64,000 nucleotides of DNA, from positions 148,933 through 212,932 of the forward strand of contig NZ_NCSM01000015.1 in NCBI RefSeq assembly GCF_002224125.1, written 5' to 3'. This stretch comes from Streptomyces sp. NBS 14/10. Lineage in GTDB: Bacteria; Actinomycetota; Actinomycetes; Streptomycetales; Streptomycetaceae. A program made the translations under genes and the position numbers. Below are positions 50,574-59,152 of the stretch, in pieces; position 1 is the stretch's first letter, and each line of letters starts with the position of its first letter. The notes beneath the pieces are model-generated. The model was not told the DNA's origin. It saw nothing but the letters and a program-made list of their open reading frames with translations, and did not search any database.

Positions 50574-51527
50574 GTGACGAACCACGATGAGGCGGCGGCT
50601 GTCCGACCGTTGACACTGGCTTGGGTGAGCCGGCACCTGGAGGTCGGCGAACGTATCGTCAGAACCGAGGCGCTGCACGGTGGCATCACTGCCGAAATGC
50701 GGAGGCTGACCATCGGCACGCGGGGCGGAGGCACCCGTGACCTGGTTCTGCGGACCTTCGTCAACGTGGAGCACGCCGAGGACTGGCTGAACAGGGAGAC
50801 CGGCGCCCTGACCCTGCTCACGGGGACCGGCGTGCCGGCTCCTGGGCTGGTCGCGGTTGATCCGACCGCCGCGCATTGCGAGTATCCGTCGCTCCTCATG
50901 ACACATCTGGCGGGCCGGACGGTCCTCGACGACGAGGGATTGGAGACGCGCGTCCCTCTGCTGGCCCATCAACTCGTTGCGATCCACGCGTTGCGCCCCG
51001 CCGAGCGGCCCCGGAAGTATGTGACGTTGACGACCGCCGACACCGTCGTCGTTCCGAAGGGCGCCGACGCGGCGGCATGGGCCGCGGCGATCGATGTGAT
51101 CCGCAGGCCCCCGCCGCCCTATGAAGGGCGATTCCTGCACCGGGACTTCCAACCCGGCAACGTGCTGTTCGACGTGCCGCCCACAAGGCCGCAAGATACC
51201 CGGATCACCGGCGTCGTCGACTGGGCAGCGACCTCCTGGGGCCCGGCGGATCTCGATGTGGCGCACTGCTCCACCAATCTCGCGCTGCTGCACGGCCCGG
51301 CGTGGGGTCTGCGGTTCGCTGAGGCGTACGAGGAGGCCGGCGGGGTGCCGGCCGAGGCCGCGAGCGAGCGGCTGTACTGGCGGGTGCGGTCCGGGCTGGC
51401 GTTCTCAGAGGAGGTGCAGTTGGTGTCGCAGCCATGGCGGGAGGCAGGGAGGACAGAGCTGACGACGCGAGCCGTGGAGGAGCGGCTGGATGCCTATGTC
51501 ACCGCCCTGATGGACGCGCTGGGCTGA
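50574..51527 (+). CDS. APH/choline-kinase family phosphotransferase
   Basis: 317 residues with the APH-type kinase fold. The N-lobe contains TEALHGGITAEMRRLTIGTRGG, the catalytic loop is FLHRDFQPGNVLFD (HxDxxxxN), and the metal loop is ITGVVDWAATSWGPADLDVAHC (D-W-x-x-x-x-x-GP-x-x-D). These are the aminoglycoside phosphotransferase/homoserine-kinase-like signatures. It probably phosphorylates a small hydroxyl compound with ATP; the substrate is unknown. GTG 50574 is the start. A GC-rich hairpin (51547-51573) follows the stop. Confidence 0.85.
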   Translation: MTNHDEAAAVRPLTLAWVSRHLEVGERIVRTEALHGGITAEMRRLTIGTRGGGTRDLVLRTFVNVEHAEDWLNRETGALTLLTGTGVPAPGLVAVDPTAAHCEYPSLLMTHLAGRTVLDDEGLETRVPLLAHQLVAIHALRPAERPRKYVTLTTADTVVVPKGADAAAWAAAIDVIRRPPPPYEGRFLHRDFQPGNVLFDVPPTRPQDTRITGVVDWAATSWGPADLDVAHCSTNLALLHGPAWGLRFAEAYEEAGGVPAEAASERLYWRVRSGLAFSEEVQLVSQPWREAGRTELTTRAVEERLDAYVTALMDALG

Positions 51528-51546
51528 GCCAAGGCGGTCCGGCGCG

Positions 51547-51573
51547 CGGGCCCGACGGCGAGCGCCGGGCCCG
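51547..51573 (+). terminator. Hairpin terminator after the APH-type gene
   Basis: CGGGCCCG twice (51547-51554 and 51566-51573), each self-complementary, forming an 8-bp stem around an 11-base loop about 20 bases after the stop. Confidence 0.6.
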
Positions 51574-51735
51574 GCTGCCACGTCCGGCAGCGGAGCCGAT
51601 CGCACACCACTCACACCGGGGCACCCCCGAGTACGGGCACGGGCTGGCTCCCGGCCGACAGCTCTGCGACGCCCCCGAGTCGAACGGCAATATCACTTGT
51701 CGTAACAGCTCCCCGTGGGGCCAGCGATGTGATGC

Positions 51736-52149
51736 ATGGAGGTCACACTCCTACACCCTCCGGACCAAGTGCATCTACCTCGAGCACGTTCCCTGGCGGT
51801 GTTCGACGCCAAGGACCGACAGAGCCACTCCTACGTGGACGCGGCATTTGGCACCGGCGTCTCTCGGCCGGCTCTGGGTGCGTGGACATGGGTGGTACGG
51901 GTGCCCGGGGCCCGGACGCGACGCAAGGCGTACGCCCGGGACGGCTGTCAGGCGGGTGACGCGCTGGAAGTGCTCATGGATCTCAGACGCCGTTCCGCCT
52001 GCTACCACGTCGCTGCCGACGACCGGCGAACGGTCGCCGAGGTGCTGCTGAAGTCGTTCCTCGCGGATCTGCGTACTGGCCCTCGACGCGGTCTCAGAGC
52101 CAGGCGAGTATCTCCATGCGTGCGCTGCGGATCATCGTCGGAGAGGTGA
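51736..52149 (+). CDS. Hypothetical small ORF, low certainty
   Basis: A possible 137-residue protein (AKDRQSHSYVDAAFGTGVSRPALGAWTWVVRVPGARTRRKAYARDGCQAGDALEVLMDLRRRSACYHVAADDRRTVAEVLLKSFLADLRTG) from ATG 51736. There is no good ribosome site and no recognised family. The codon pattern is only weakly gene-like, and the surrounding 830 bases (51528-52357) hold no other recognisable gene. It could be random open frame. Confidence 0.25.
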   Translation: MEVTLLHPPDQVHLPRARSLAVFDAKDRQSHSYVDAAFGTGVSRPALGAWTWVVRVPGARTRRKAYARDGCQAGDALEVLMDLRRRSACYHVAADDRRTVAEVLLKSFLADLRTGPRRGLRARRVSPCVRCGSSSER

Positions 52150-52357
52150 TGGGGGGCATGATGACGATCCAGCCTTCGGGCTCTTCCCTGAGCAGCCGTC
52201 CGGACAGGTCGTCGCCCGATCTGGGCGAGGACGAGGAGCTGTGAGCTGCACGGGCAGCGTCGTCACCGAATCCGAAGGTCCGTTCCCAGAGACGGAGTCG
52301 GGGACTTGATGGGAGTGGATCTGGGAGGAACCTGGGAACCTGGGACGTGCCTGGGAT

Positions 52358-53080
52358 CTACCAGCCCGCCCGGAGGAGGCCGAGGACGGCCCGCTGGTAG
52401 ACCGCGTAGAACTGCGGCAGCTCCGCGAGGCGGGTGCGTTCGTCGATGCTGTGCAGCCTTTCGTGGACCGGGCCGAAGCCGGCAGTCGCCGGGATGCCCT
52501 CGCCCGCCAACAAGTTGCCGATGTTCGGCGACCCAGCGGTCTTCGCCCGCACCGCAAGCCCCGCCTCAGCGGCGGCACTCAGCAACGCGGCGGCGGGCTC
52601 GTCGTTTTCCTGGCGGCGGAAGGGGCGGGCAGTTCCGTGTCCAGTTCCGTGACGGCCTTGTGGATCAGGGTCTGAGCGTCGTGGGCGTTGAATGCCGGGG
52701 TGGTGCGCACGTCGACGTTCAGCTCGCAATGGTCGGGGGTGGCCGAGAAGCCCTGGCCGCCGTGGAAGGAGGTCACCGACAGCTGCGGCGGCAGCGGGAA
52801 CCCCGAGCCCCCGTTCACGCCCGGCATGTTGGCCGCGTCCAGGAGGCGGACAGGGCGGGCGGCACGGGAGATCGCGCCGACCACGGTCTTGCTGGGCCCG
52901 GAGTGCCGGGAGCGGGCGTACACGGTGATGATGGCCGGCCACAGACCCCGACCGCCGATCACGACATCCTTTCCAGGCCCGGGTAGCCGATCATCTCCCC
53001 CGCGGGGCCGCCTGCGGGTCGGCGAGATAGGTGGGCCCCGCCGAAGCCACCGGTGTGCTCGTCGACGTCCAGGAGCACGG
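52358..53080 (-). pseudogene. M20-family peptidase, frameshifted
   Basis: A minus-strand amidohydrolase/peptidase relic in several frames. From about 53080: DVDEHTGGFGG (metal-site DEHTGG-like) and EMIGYPGL, then VIGGRGLWPAIITVYARSRHSGPSKTVVGAISRAARPVRLLDAANMP and SVTSFHGGQGFSATPDHCELNVDVRTTPAFNAHDAQTLIHKAVTELD. Then a frame change near 52590 leads into AKTAGSPNIGNLLAGEGIPATAGFGPVHERLHSIDERTRLAELPQFYAVYQRAVLGLL (52358-52550) with the conserved HxxDE. At least two shifts, so it is non-functional as read. Confidence 0.6.
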
Positions 53081-53279
53081 CAAGCCTGCCATGCAGATCG
53101 GCGGCGCGACCGTGGAGGCTGGCCGCTCGTCACCGTCCCCTGCGCGTTGCCGCCGTGGCGCTGACCCTAGCCGTCGGCCCTACGTTGACCGCCTGCTCCG
53201 GCTCGGCCTCGCCGACATGGCGGAGACGGTCGCGCTGATCATGTCCGACTCGATGGCCTTGTGGAGCAGATCGGGGTGC

Positions 53280-53850
53280 TGCCCCGCGCACGGTCTTGGA
53301 CCGCGTCGTCTCGTCGTACACCACCACGGTAGGCGCCCTGGAACACGCGCCCGCGGCGCCGGCGCCGACGCGCCGACCATCGTGGTCGTACGGGTGCCCG
53401 ACACTCCTGGCAGCCCACTGCCCGGAGTCATCGGGGAGACGCGTGCCATCAGCGCGCTCATCTGCTGGCCGATCCGACCCGCGAGAAGGTCCTGGAGGCC
53501 CTGCACGGACACCAGATCGCCCACTTCGCCTGCCAAGCACTCGCCGATGAAACCGACCCCGGGCGCAGTCGGCTGATCCTGCCCGACCACGCCCGCGCAC
53601 TGCTGACCGTCACGGACATCAGCAACCTTCATCTGAACGTCGCGCTTGCCTACCTGGCCGCCTCTGAAACCCGCGTCACGGCCGCGTTCCAGCTCGCGGG
53701 CTATCGACATGTCGTCGGTACCCTGTGGTCCATCGACGACCGTGCCGCCATCGAGCTGGCGATGGACCTCTACGGCCATCTCGCCGAGACCGGAACGAAC
53801 CCATCCCCAGGTCGAGCGGAGCGCCCACGCCCTGCACTATGCCACGCGGC
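53280..53850 (+). pseudogene. CHAT-domain (caspase-like) protease remnant
   Basis: The plus strand carries pieces of a CHAT domain: VSSYTTTVGALEHAP (53296 frame), then DAPTIVVVRVPDTPGSPLPGVIGE in another frame. Next comes ADPTREKVLEALHGHQIAHFACQALADETDPGRSRLILPDHARALLTVTDISNLHLNVALAYLAASETRVT, with the catalytic HFAC-type His changed context, and then AFQLAGYRHVVGTLWSIDDRAAIELAMDLYGHLAETG. The usual DEAVHI stretch between A-S-E-T and AFQLAG is deleted. The normal TPR N-terminus is absent. It is a non-functional remnant of a TPR-CHAT protein. Confidence 0.65.
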
Positions 53851-54256
53851 GCCCTGCGGAACCGGGATCCCGGCACCCCCACGCTGTGGGCAGCGCACAC
53901 CCATTCGGGTCCGTGAGCGTAGGCCGTCCAGCCCCTCAGTCGCGACCAACCGGAGCGACATCGCTTGTGCATCAGCTCGTTCACGTGCCCCGTTTCAAGT
54001 GATCTGGTTCGCGACACAAGCTGTGACCTCCGGCGACCAGATCGTTTGAGACGCGGTGCGAGGCGGTTTCTCAGCCGATGTGGTTCGGTGGCGGCGGATG
54101 CTGGTCCTCGTCTCAGTTGACCTGGTTCGGCTCGGACGTGCTGAACCGATACCCCCTCTGGGTGGCCAGTCGCTCGTGGTCAGTTCCGGAAGATCATGGC
54201 GAGCCACCTCAAACAATCTGGTCGACCTCGGCCAGGGCGGCCCATAGCCTCTCGAT
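53851..54256. other. Non-coding stretch with CTGGTTCG repeats
   Basis: About 400 bases with no gene. It contains three loose copies of a CTGGTTCG-type word (near 54004, 54080 and 54121) and a stem-loop formed by GATCTGGTTCGC (54001-54012) and GCGACCAGATC (54033-54043), with one bulged base. A 12-bp word GCGACCAGATCG (54033-54044) recurs at 54863-54874, on the far side of the next gene. Confidence 0.45.
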
Positions 54257-54856
54257 GTGTCCGCATCCCGAAGCATCGACTCCTGGCAGCAAGTGGAGTC
54301 CCGGCAGGACTTCGCTGCCTACCTCGGCTTCTTGGCCTTCGACTGCGAGCAGGCGTGCAGCGGCCAGGAGGCAGAGCCGCCGACGGTCAGCCGTTGGACC
54401 AACCGGACCATCAACGGTCTCCTGTGGGAGTGGGCCCGCCTGCTCGGCGGCCGCCTCGACGGCACCGACCCGCTTCACGAAGAAGCACCCGACCGACCCG
54501 GCTGGCAAGGACTGGCGTACCAACTGGACATCGCCCGCACGACATCGCCGGGCTTCAACCTCGTGCTCGCGGACTCCGAAATCGAACCGAACGAGGTCGA
54601 CACGCCCCGCGATCTGCGGAGGTATGTGGCGATGCTCGCCACCGACTTCGCCCGGGACCAAGAGGAGTGCCAGGCAAAGATCGACCGTGGTCAATGGGCA
54701 GGCGATGGAGGCAGCTGGGCGCACAGCACCCTTTACGACTGGCTCGGCGCCTGGGCCGCTTGGGTGGGCGCCAACTCACCACTTCATGCGCAACTCGAAC
54801 CCGTCACATGGAGATCCGTAGCCCTACAGCTCTCAGCCGCGCGGATCTACGAGTAG
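54257..54856 (+). CDS. Immunity-like hypothetical protein
   Basis: A 199-residue cytoplasmic protein without a named family that I can confirm. Sequence: WQQVESRQDFAAYLGFLAFDCEQACSGQE, TNRTINGLLWEWARLLGGRLDGTDPLHEE, WQGLAYQLDIARTTSPGFNLVLADSE, EVDTPRDLRRYVAMLATDFARDQEECQAKI and STLYDWLGAWAAWV. The repeated W-x-x-x-L-x-A-W pattern and Asp/Glu-rich surface resemble polymorphic-toxin immunity proteins (DUF7660-type). Start GTG 54257. No toxin gene is next to it. The gene is flanked by a 12-bp direct repeat (54033-54044 and 54863-54874), suggesting insertion as a cassette. Confidence 0.5.
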   Translation: MSASRSIDSWQQVESRQDFAAYLGFLAFDCEQACSGQEAEPPTVSRWTNRTINGLLWEWARLLGGRLDGTDPLHEEAPDRPGWQGLAYQLDIARTTSPGFNLVLADSEIEPNEVDTPRDLRRYVAMLATDFARDQEECQAKIDRGQWAGDGGSWAHSTLYDWLGAWAAWVGANSPLHAQLEPVTWRSVALQLSAARIYE

Positions 54857-54989
54857 GTAGCTGCGACCAGATCGCGTGCGACGTCGAGCGAAGCGGACCA
54901 GCTCACGCGGGACGGGAACAGAACGAACGAGACCGGGCATCACGCGCCGAGGCGCCGGGAGAGGCCGATCGTCGGATGCTGAACCGCGC

Positions 54990-55571
54990 GGAGGTGCAGA
55001 GGACTTGCTGGAGGCGGCGGTTGTGGCGTTGCAGGCAAAAGGGGGCCTTCAGAAGGAGCCGCCCGGCGGCGTCGCCGTCGAGCCGGACGACCACGGGCTC
55101 GGACGCTCGCGCGGTGGGCTGACCACCGAGTTGCACTTGGGCGTCGAGCAGGGGCAGAAACTCATGTCCATCGTGATCACCGCCGGGCAGCGTGGGGACA
55201 CCTTGCAGTTCGAGGCCGTCCTGGGCCGCATCAGGGTGCCCCGCCCGGGGCCGGGCAGGCCGCGCACCCGGCCGAGGCGGGTGCGCGCGGACAAGGCGTA
55301 CGCCCCCCGGAAGAGCCGCGCCTACCTACGGAGGCGCGGCATCCGATGCACCAACCCGGACAAGGCCGACCAGGCCCGCAACCGCAAGGAGCGCGGCTCG
55401 CTCGGTGGCCGTCCGCCGAACTTCGACCCCGAGGACTACAAGGCGAGACACGCGGTCGAGTGCGGTATCCATCGCCTCAAAAGACACCGCGCCGTGGTCA
55501 CGAGGTACGACACGCGCGCGGCCCGCTACGAGGCGACCGTCCTCGTCGCGGCTATCAATGAATGGCTGTGA
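54990..55571 (+). mobile_element. IS5-family transposase remnant (3' part)
   Basis: The C-terminal half of an IS5-type DDE transposase: [177 protein letters not shown]. It has the second catalytic Asp (ADKAY) and the final Glu (VECGIHRLK). The N-terminus before residue 50 is not recognisable. Its end coincides with the changed C-terminus of the neighbouring GNAT gene. Confidence 0.75.
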
Positions 55572-56122
55572 CCAGCGTCGTTGAGAGTGATCCAGTAGCG
55601 GCGCTTGACCCCGATTTCAGTGCTGCGCACATCTTCGAGGACGCCACCGTTGCTTTCGATGGTGCGCGCCGAGCCGACGTTGCCGTCGTCACAGGTGAGG
55701 AGGACCCGGTCCAGACCGAGCGCCGGCGCCTTGAGCAGAACCGCTCCCAGCGCCCACGAGGCCAGTCCGCGTCTCCTGGCGGAAGGCCGAATGCTGTAGC
55801 CGATGTTTCCGCCGCCTTCCAGCAGAAAGGCGTTCAGATAGTGCCGAAGGTCGATGGCCCCGAGGTACGTCTCGCCGTCCACAATCCACCAGTGGGTAGC
55901 GTGAACGCGCCCTTCCCCGACAGGCAGCGACCGGTCCGATTGCTGTCGCAGTCGCTCGACCCATGAGGCGAACCCTTCCGGGCTGTCGAGGTCATCGTCA
56001 CCGACCAGACGCAGGCCGGCCCCGTCCTGGTGAGCACCAGCCTGCCACTCGTCACGCGCCGTAAGCCACGAGGAATGCAGCCGTCCCGTGGGAGCGATCA
56101 GTTCAGCCATGCGAGGGACCAT
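55526..56122 (-). CDS. GNAT acetyltransferase, C-terminus altered by IS5 remnant
   Basis: A GNAT-type protein: [95 protein letters not shown], with the acetyl-CoA loop [14 protein letters not shown] and [10 protein letters not shown]. The chain should end near KRRYWITL; the last 17 residues ([18 protein letters not shown]) are antisense to the IS5 transposase end, so the original stop has been replaced. Starts are ATG 56122 or 56110. Probably still active because the fold is complete. Confidence 0.7.
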   Translation of the reverse strand: MVPRMAELIAPTGRLHSSWLTARDEWQAGAHQDGAGLRLVGDDDLDSPEGFASWVERLRQQSDRSLPVGEGRVHATHWWIVDGETYLGAIDLRHYLNAFLLEGGGNIGYSIRPSARRRGLASWALGAVLLKAPALGLDRVLLTCDDGNVGSARTIESNGGVLEDVRSTEIGVKRRYWITLNDAGHSHSLIAATRTVAS

Positions 56123-56560
56123 AACACCCGCACCCTCTGTGTGATCAGGCACTTTCCGCCAGGTCGGGAGCCTGGCCCGTCGGATGGGGTGCAGGTGAGC
56201 CAGATCGGGGCGAGATCGCCTCATTCCGCCCGCGATTGCTCAACCACTACCTTGATCCACTTTCGGCATACGCCCTGGGAGCGCCTGCTAGCGCAAGGAG
56301 GGATTCCAGTACGGCGGTCCACTGGGCGCCGCCAACGATTGCGCCTGGGCAAGGCCATCCCACCCGTCCTCGAACGAGATCCGGGCTGCGACCGCTGATG
56401 TGCGATGCGAGAGCAGGGCTCGGCTTATCGAGGTCTGGCGCGCCGCCGAGACGCGCCTGCAGCCGGAAGCCGTTCGCACCCACGCGCACGGCGGCGAGGG
56501 CACGCACTCATACCCACTTGTGCTCGTACCTCCGCCACGGCGTCGTGGAAGAGTGAGGAC
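56123..56560. other. 438-base intergenic region
   Basis: Between divergent GNAT and small membrane-protein genes. No gene, tRNA or hairpin was recognised. The plus strand is open upstream of ATG 56561, but that part has no family resemblance. Confidence 0.35.
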
Positions 56561-56941
56561 ATGATGAAGAGCAGGCCCTCCCGCTGGCTGAAGGGAACAC
56601 TCGTGTCGGCGGTGGCGGCCGTCGTCTGTTACTGGCTCTGGGGATTCTTGGGCGAGCGGGCAGGGGAGACCGATTCGGACGGGACGTTCTCCGGGCTATT
56701 CGAGTCGCTCTTCGCGGGGATTACGGGCGTGGTGTCGATGCCGGTGCTGTTGTGGGCAGGGATGCGCGTACTGCGGGAACGAGGCAATCACCTGCTGGTG
56801 ATATTCGGCGCGATCGCCTGGTTCTTCGTCGGTGGCCATGTGGTCGAGAACGACGTCAGCACTGCTGGCACCATCGTGTTCCTCACCCTGTTCACGGCTT
56901 TCGGGACTCTGCTGTCCGGTGTCGAAGCGCCACGTAGGTGA
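56561..56941 (+). CDS. Small four-helix membrane protein
   Basis: A 126-residue integral membrane protein from ATG 56561 (GGAAGAG upstream). Hydrophobic segments: WLKGTLVSAVAAVVCYWLWGFLG, LFESLFAGITGVVSMPVLLWAGMRVL, HLLVIFGAIAWFFVGGHVV and AGTIVFLTLFTAFGTLLSGV, with short polar loops. It is a hypothetical actinobacterial inner-membrane protein with no family assigned. It lies 69 bases before the nucleotidyltransferase on the same strand. Confidence 0.65.
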   Translation: MMKSRPSRWLKGTLVSAVAAVVCYWLWGFLGERAGETDSDGTFSGLFESLFAGITGVVSMPVLLWAGMRVLRERGNHLLVIFGAIAWFFVGGHVVENDVSTAGTIVFLTLFTAFGTLLSGVEAPRR

Positions 56942-57010
56942 AGAAACGGGAGCGCTCTTCGCGGCCCCGGCACCCGGCAGCCCCATCGCGATCACACGCC
57001 GGAGGCGTCG

Positions 57011-57763
57011 TTGTCTCGCTCAGTTGACATGTATGCCCGCAGCGCCAGAAGGCTGGTCACCGTCCGCTACCCGGATGCCGTAGGCGCCGTACTGGGCGGC
57101 TCCAGCGCCCGTGGGCAGGCCACCTCCGCCAGCGATCTCGACATCACCGTTCTCCTCCCCGACGACGGGGCCAGCCGCCGTGAGGTGCTCCGCCACGAGG
57201 GCCGCCTGGCAGAGGTGTTCCTGAACACCCGAGCGGACCTACGGCAAGCCTTCTTGCAAAGCCGGGTCACCCGCCGGGCAACCGCGCTCTTCCTCTATGC
57301 CGAATCCGTCCTGCTCCATGACCCCCACGGCCACGCCGAGCAACTCCGCGCCGAGGCCCGTAACCTCCTCGCCGCCGGTCCCGACCCGCTCACTCCACAG
57401 GAGTGCAACGCAGGCCGCTTCCTGCTCACGGACCTCCTGGACGACTTGACCGAGACCGGCCCCGGCAGCGATCGTCACGAGCAACTGGCGATCGCCGAGC
57501 GCGTGCTTCGCGAAGCCGCCTACCTCCTGACCGCTCACCACCGCGCCTGGAACGGGGCTGGTAAATGGCTGCCTCGGCGCCTGGCTGAGGCCGACCCCAT
57601 CCTCGGTCAGGAACTGCTGCGTGGGCATCTGACGCTCGCCGAACACGCGGACCCCAAGGCGCTGGCAGCCGCCTCCTGCCGTGTGCTGGAACTGCTGGGC
57701 GGACCGCTGCGCGAGGGATACACCGACACCCTCCACACAGCCACCGTAACTCCGGGAACCTAA
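57011..57763 (+). CDS. Nucleotidyltransferase-domain protein (KNTase-like)
   Basis: 250 residues from TTG 57011; a GGAGG five bases upstream decides this start. The nucleotidyltransferase site is VGAVLGGSSARGQATSASDLDITVLL, the GSxxxG...DxD pattern, with a third carboxylate near VFLNTRADLRQAF. The rest is helical (LTPQECNAGRFLLTDLLDDLTE, EQLAIAERVLREAAYLLTAHHRAWNGAGKWLPRRLAEADP), as in aminoglycoside/lincosamide nucleotidyltransferase-like proteins. The stop codon TAA (57761-57763) is created at the edge of the downstream IS, so the original C-terminus may have been cut. Confidence 0.8.
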   Translation: MSRSVDMYARSARRLVTVRYPDAVGAVLGGSSARGQATSASDLDITVLLPDDGASRREVLRHEGRLAEVFLNTRADLRQAFLQSRVTRRATALFLYAESVLLHDPHGHAEQLRAEARNLLAAGPDPLTPQECNAGRFLLTDLLDDLTETGPGSDRHEQLAIAERVLREAAYLLTAHHRAWNGAGKWLPRRLAEADPILGQELLRGHLTLAEHADPKALAAASCRVLELLGGPLREGYTDTLHTATVTPGT

Positions 57764-58574
57764 GGGTGGTCCCGTATCTGCTGGTCACGGGTGAGATGAT
57801 CTTGTGGTGGCTGGTGTGATCACGGTGTCGGATCCGTCCTGGACAGCCCTGTTCACCGGGCTGAGCCCGCGGCAGTTCTGCAAACTGGTCACTGAGGTGT
57901 GGCGCGAGGGTGCGGACCCGGTACGTAAGGGCCGACCGTGGTGCCTGCCCCTGGGGAGCGGATCCTGCTGGTAGCGGCCTACTGGCGTACGAACTTGATA
58001 CTGCGGCAACTCACCCCGTTGTTCGGGGTGTCGAAGTCGGCCGCTGGCCGCATCATCGGCCACCTCGGGCCGTCTCTCGCGCTCCAGCCCCGCAAGCGGT
58101 TCCGATCGCCGACGGCACTCTGCTCCCCACGCGGGATCACACGGTTGCCGAGCAGGCCAAGAACTCCAGTAGTCGACCAACCACCAGGTCGTCATCGATG
58201 CCGACCCCGACTCGCCGTCGCCCGGCCGGTCACCGGTAGCCGCAACGACTGCAAGGCGTGGGAACTGTCCCGAAGGTCGCCGTCGGCCGGACCAAGGTCA
58301 TCGCGGACGGCGGCTATCGGGGCACCGGCCTGGTCATCCCGCACCGCCGCGAACGCGGCCGGACCGGACTGCCTGTTTGGAAGGAGAAGCACAACACCTC
58401 CCACTGCAGGGTCCGGGCTCGCGCCGAGCACGTCTTCGCGCGGATGAAGACCTGGAAGATCCTTCGCGACTGCCGTCCGAAGGGCGACGGCATTCACACC
58501 GCGATGCTCGGCCTCGCCCGACTTCACAATCTCGCCCTCACGGGATAACTCCCGCCCCGTACGGGACCACCTTT
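57762..58574 (+). mobile_element. IS5-family insertion sequence with near-perfect terminal repeats, transposase decayed
   Basis: An 813-bp element bounded by 15-bp inverted repeats (AAGGGTGGTCCCGTA at 57762-57776 and its complement at 58560-58574, 14 of 15 matching). The transposase starts near GTG 57807 (ITVSDPSWTALFTGLSPRQFCKLVTEVWREGADPV) but changes frame at least twice. Pieces seen are RILLVAAYWRTNLILRQLTPLFGVSKSAAGRIIGHLGPSLALQPRKRF, then IADGTLLPTRDHTVAEQAKNSS in another frame, and VGRTKVIADGGYRGTGLVIPHRRERGRTGLPVWKEKHNTSHCRVRARAEHVFARMKTWKILRDCRPKGDGIHTAMLGLARLHNLALTG to the end. It can move only if a complete relative supplies transposase. Confidence 0.85.
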
Positions 58575-58622
58575 GAGAGAGGCCCAGACAGACGGCTCCC
58601 ACCTCGCCGTCTCGGAGGATGC

Positions 58623-59057
58623 TCAGTCGAGACAGAACTCGTTGCCCTCGATGTCCTGCATCACGATGCACGACTCGTTGTGGTCATCGGCAAGCAGCAG
58701 TTGCACGCGTACCGCGCCGAGCGCGACCAGTCGTGCGCACTCGGCTTCGAGCGTGGCGAGGCGCTCTTCACCCACGAGCCCGGTGCCGACTCGCACGTCA
58801 AGATGCAGCCGATTCTTGACGACCTTGCCTTCGGGTACGCGCTGGAAGTACAGCCGCGGGCCCACGCCTGAGGGGTCACTGCAGGCGAACGCTGAGCCCT
58901 GCCGCTCAGGCGGCAGAGAGCGATCGAAATCGCCCCATGTAGCAAAGCCCTCCGGTGGCGGCGGTACGACGTACCCCAACACCTCGCACCAAAAGCGAGC
59001 GGCGCGCTCAGGTTCTGCGCAGTCGAAGGTGACCTGGAACTGCTTGATCGATGACAT
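58623..59057 (-). CDS. VOC (glyoxalase-like) family protein
   Basis: 144 residues: SSIKQFQVTFDCAEPERAARFWCEVLGYVVPPPPEGFATWGDFDRSLPPERQGSAFACSDPSGVGPRLYFQRVPEGKVVKNRLHLDVRVG, then LATLEAECARLVALGAVRV and QDIEGNEFCLD, the complete glyoxalase-like (Glyoxalase_6-type) pattern. One of two such proteins at this locus, the other at 60300. Function unknown. Both lie on the minus strand with transposase remnants between them, which suggests that the mobile elements separated an ancestral pair or that they accompanied one another. Confidence 0.85.
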   Translation of the reverse strand: MSSIKQFQVTFDCAEPERAARFWCEVLGYVVPPPPEGFATWGDFDRSLPPERQGSAFACSDPSGVGPRLYFQRVPEGKVVKNRLHLDVRVGTGLVGEERLATLEAECARLVALGAVRVQLLLADDHNESCIVMQDIEGNEFCLD

Positions 59058-59152
59058 CGGCGCACCATAGCAGGGGACTCTGTTGCTCGTTTTCCGGTGT
59101 AGATGCGCGTGCTGTCGGGAGGACGGCCTCTGCTGCTGAATCTGATTGAGCG

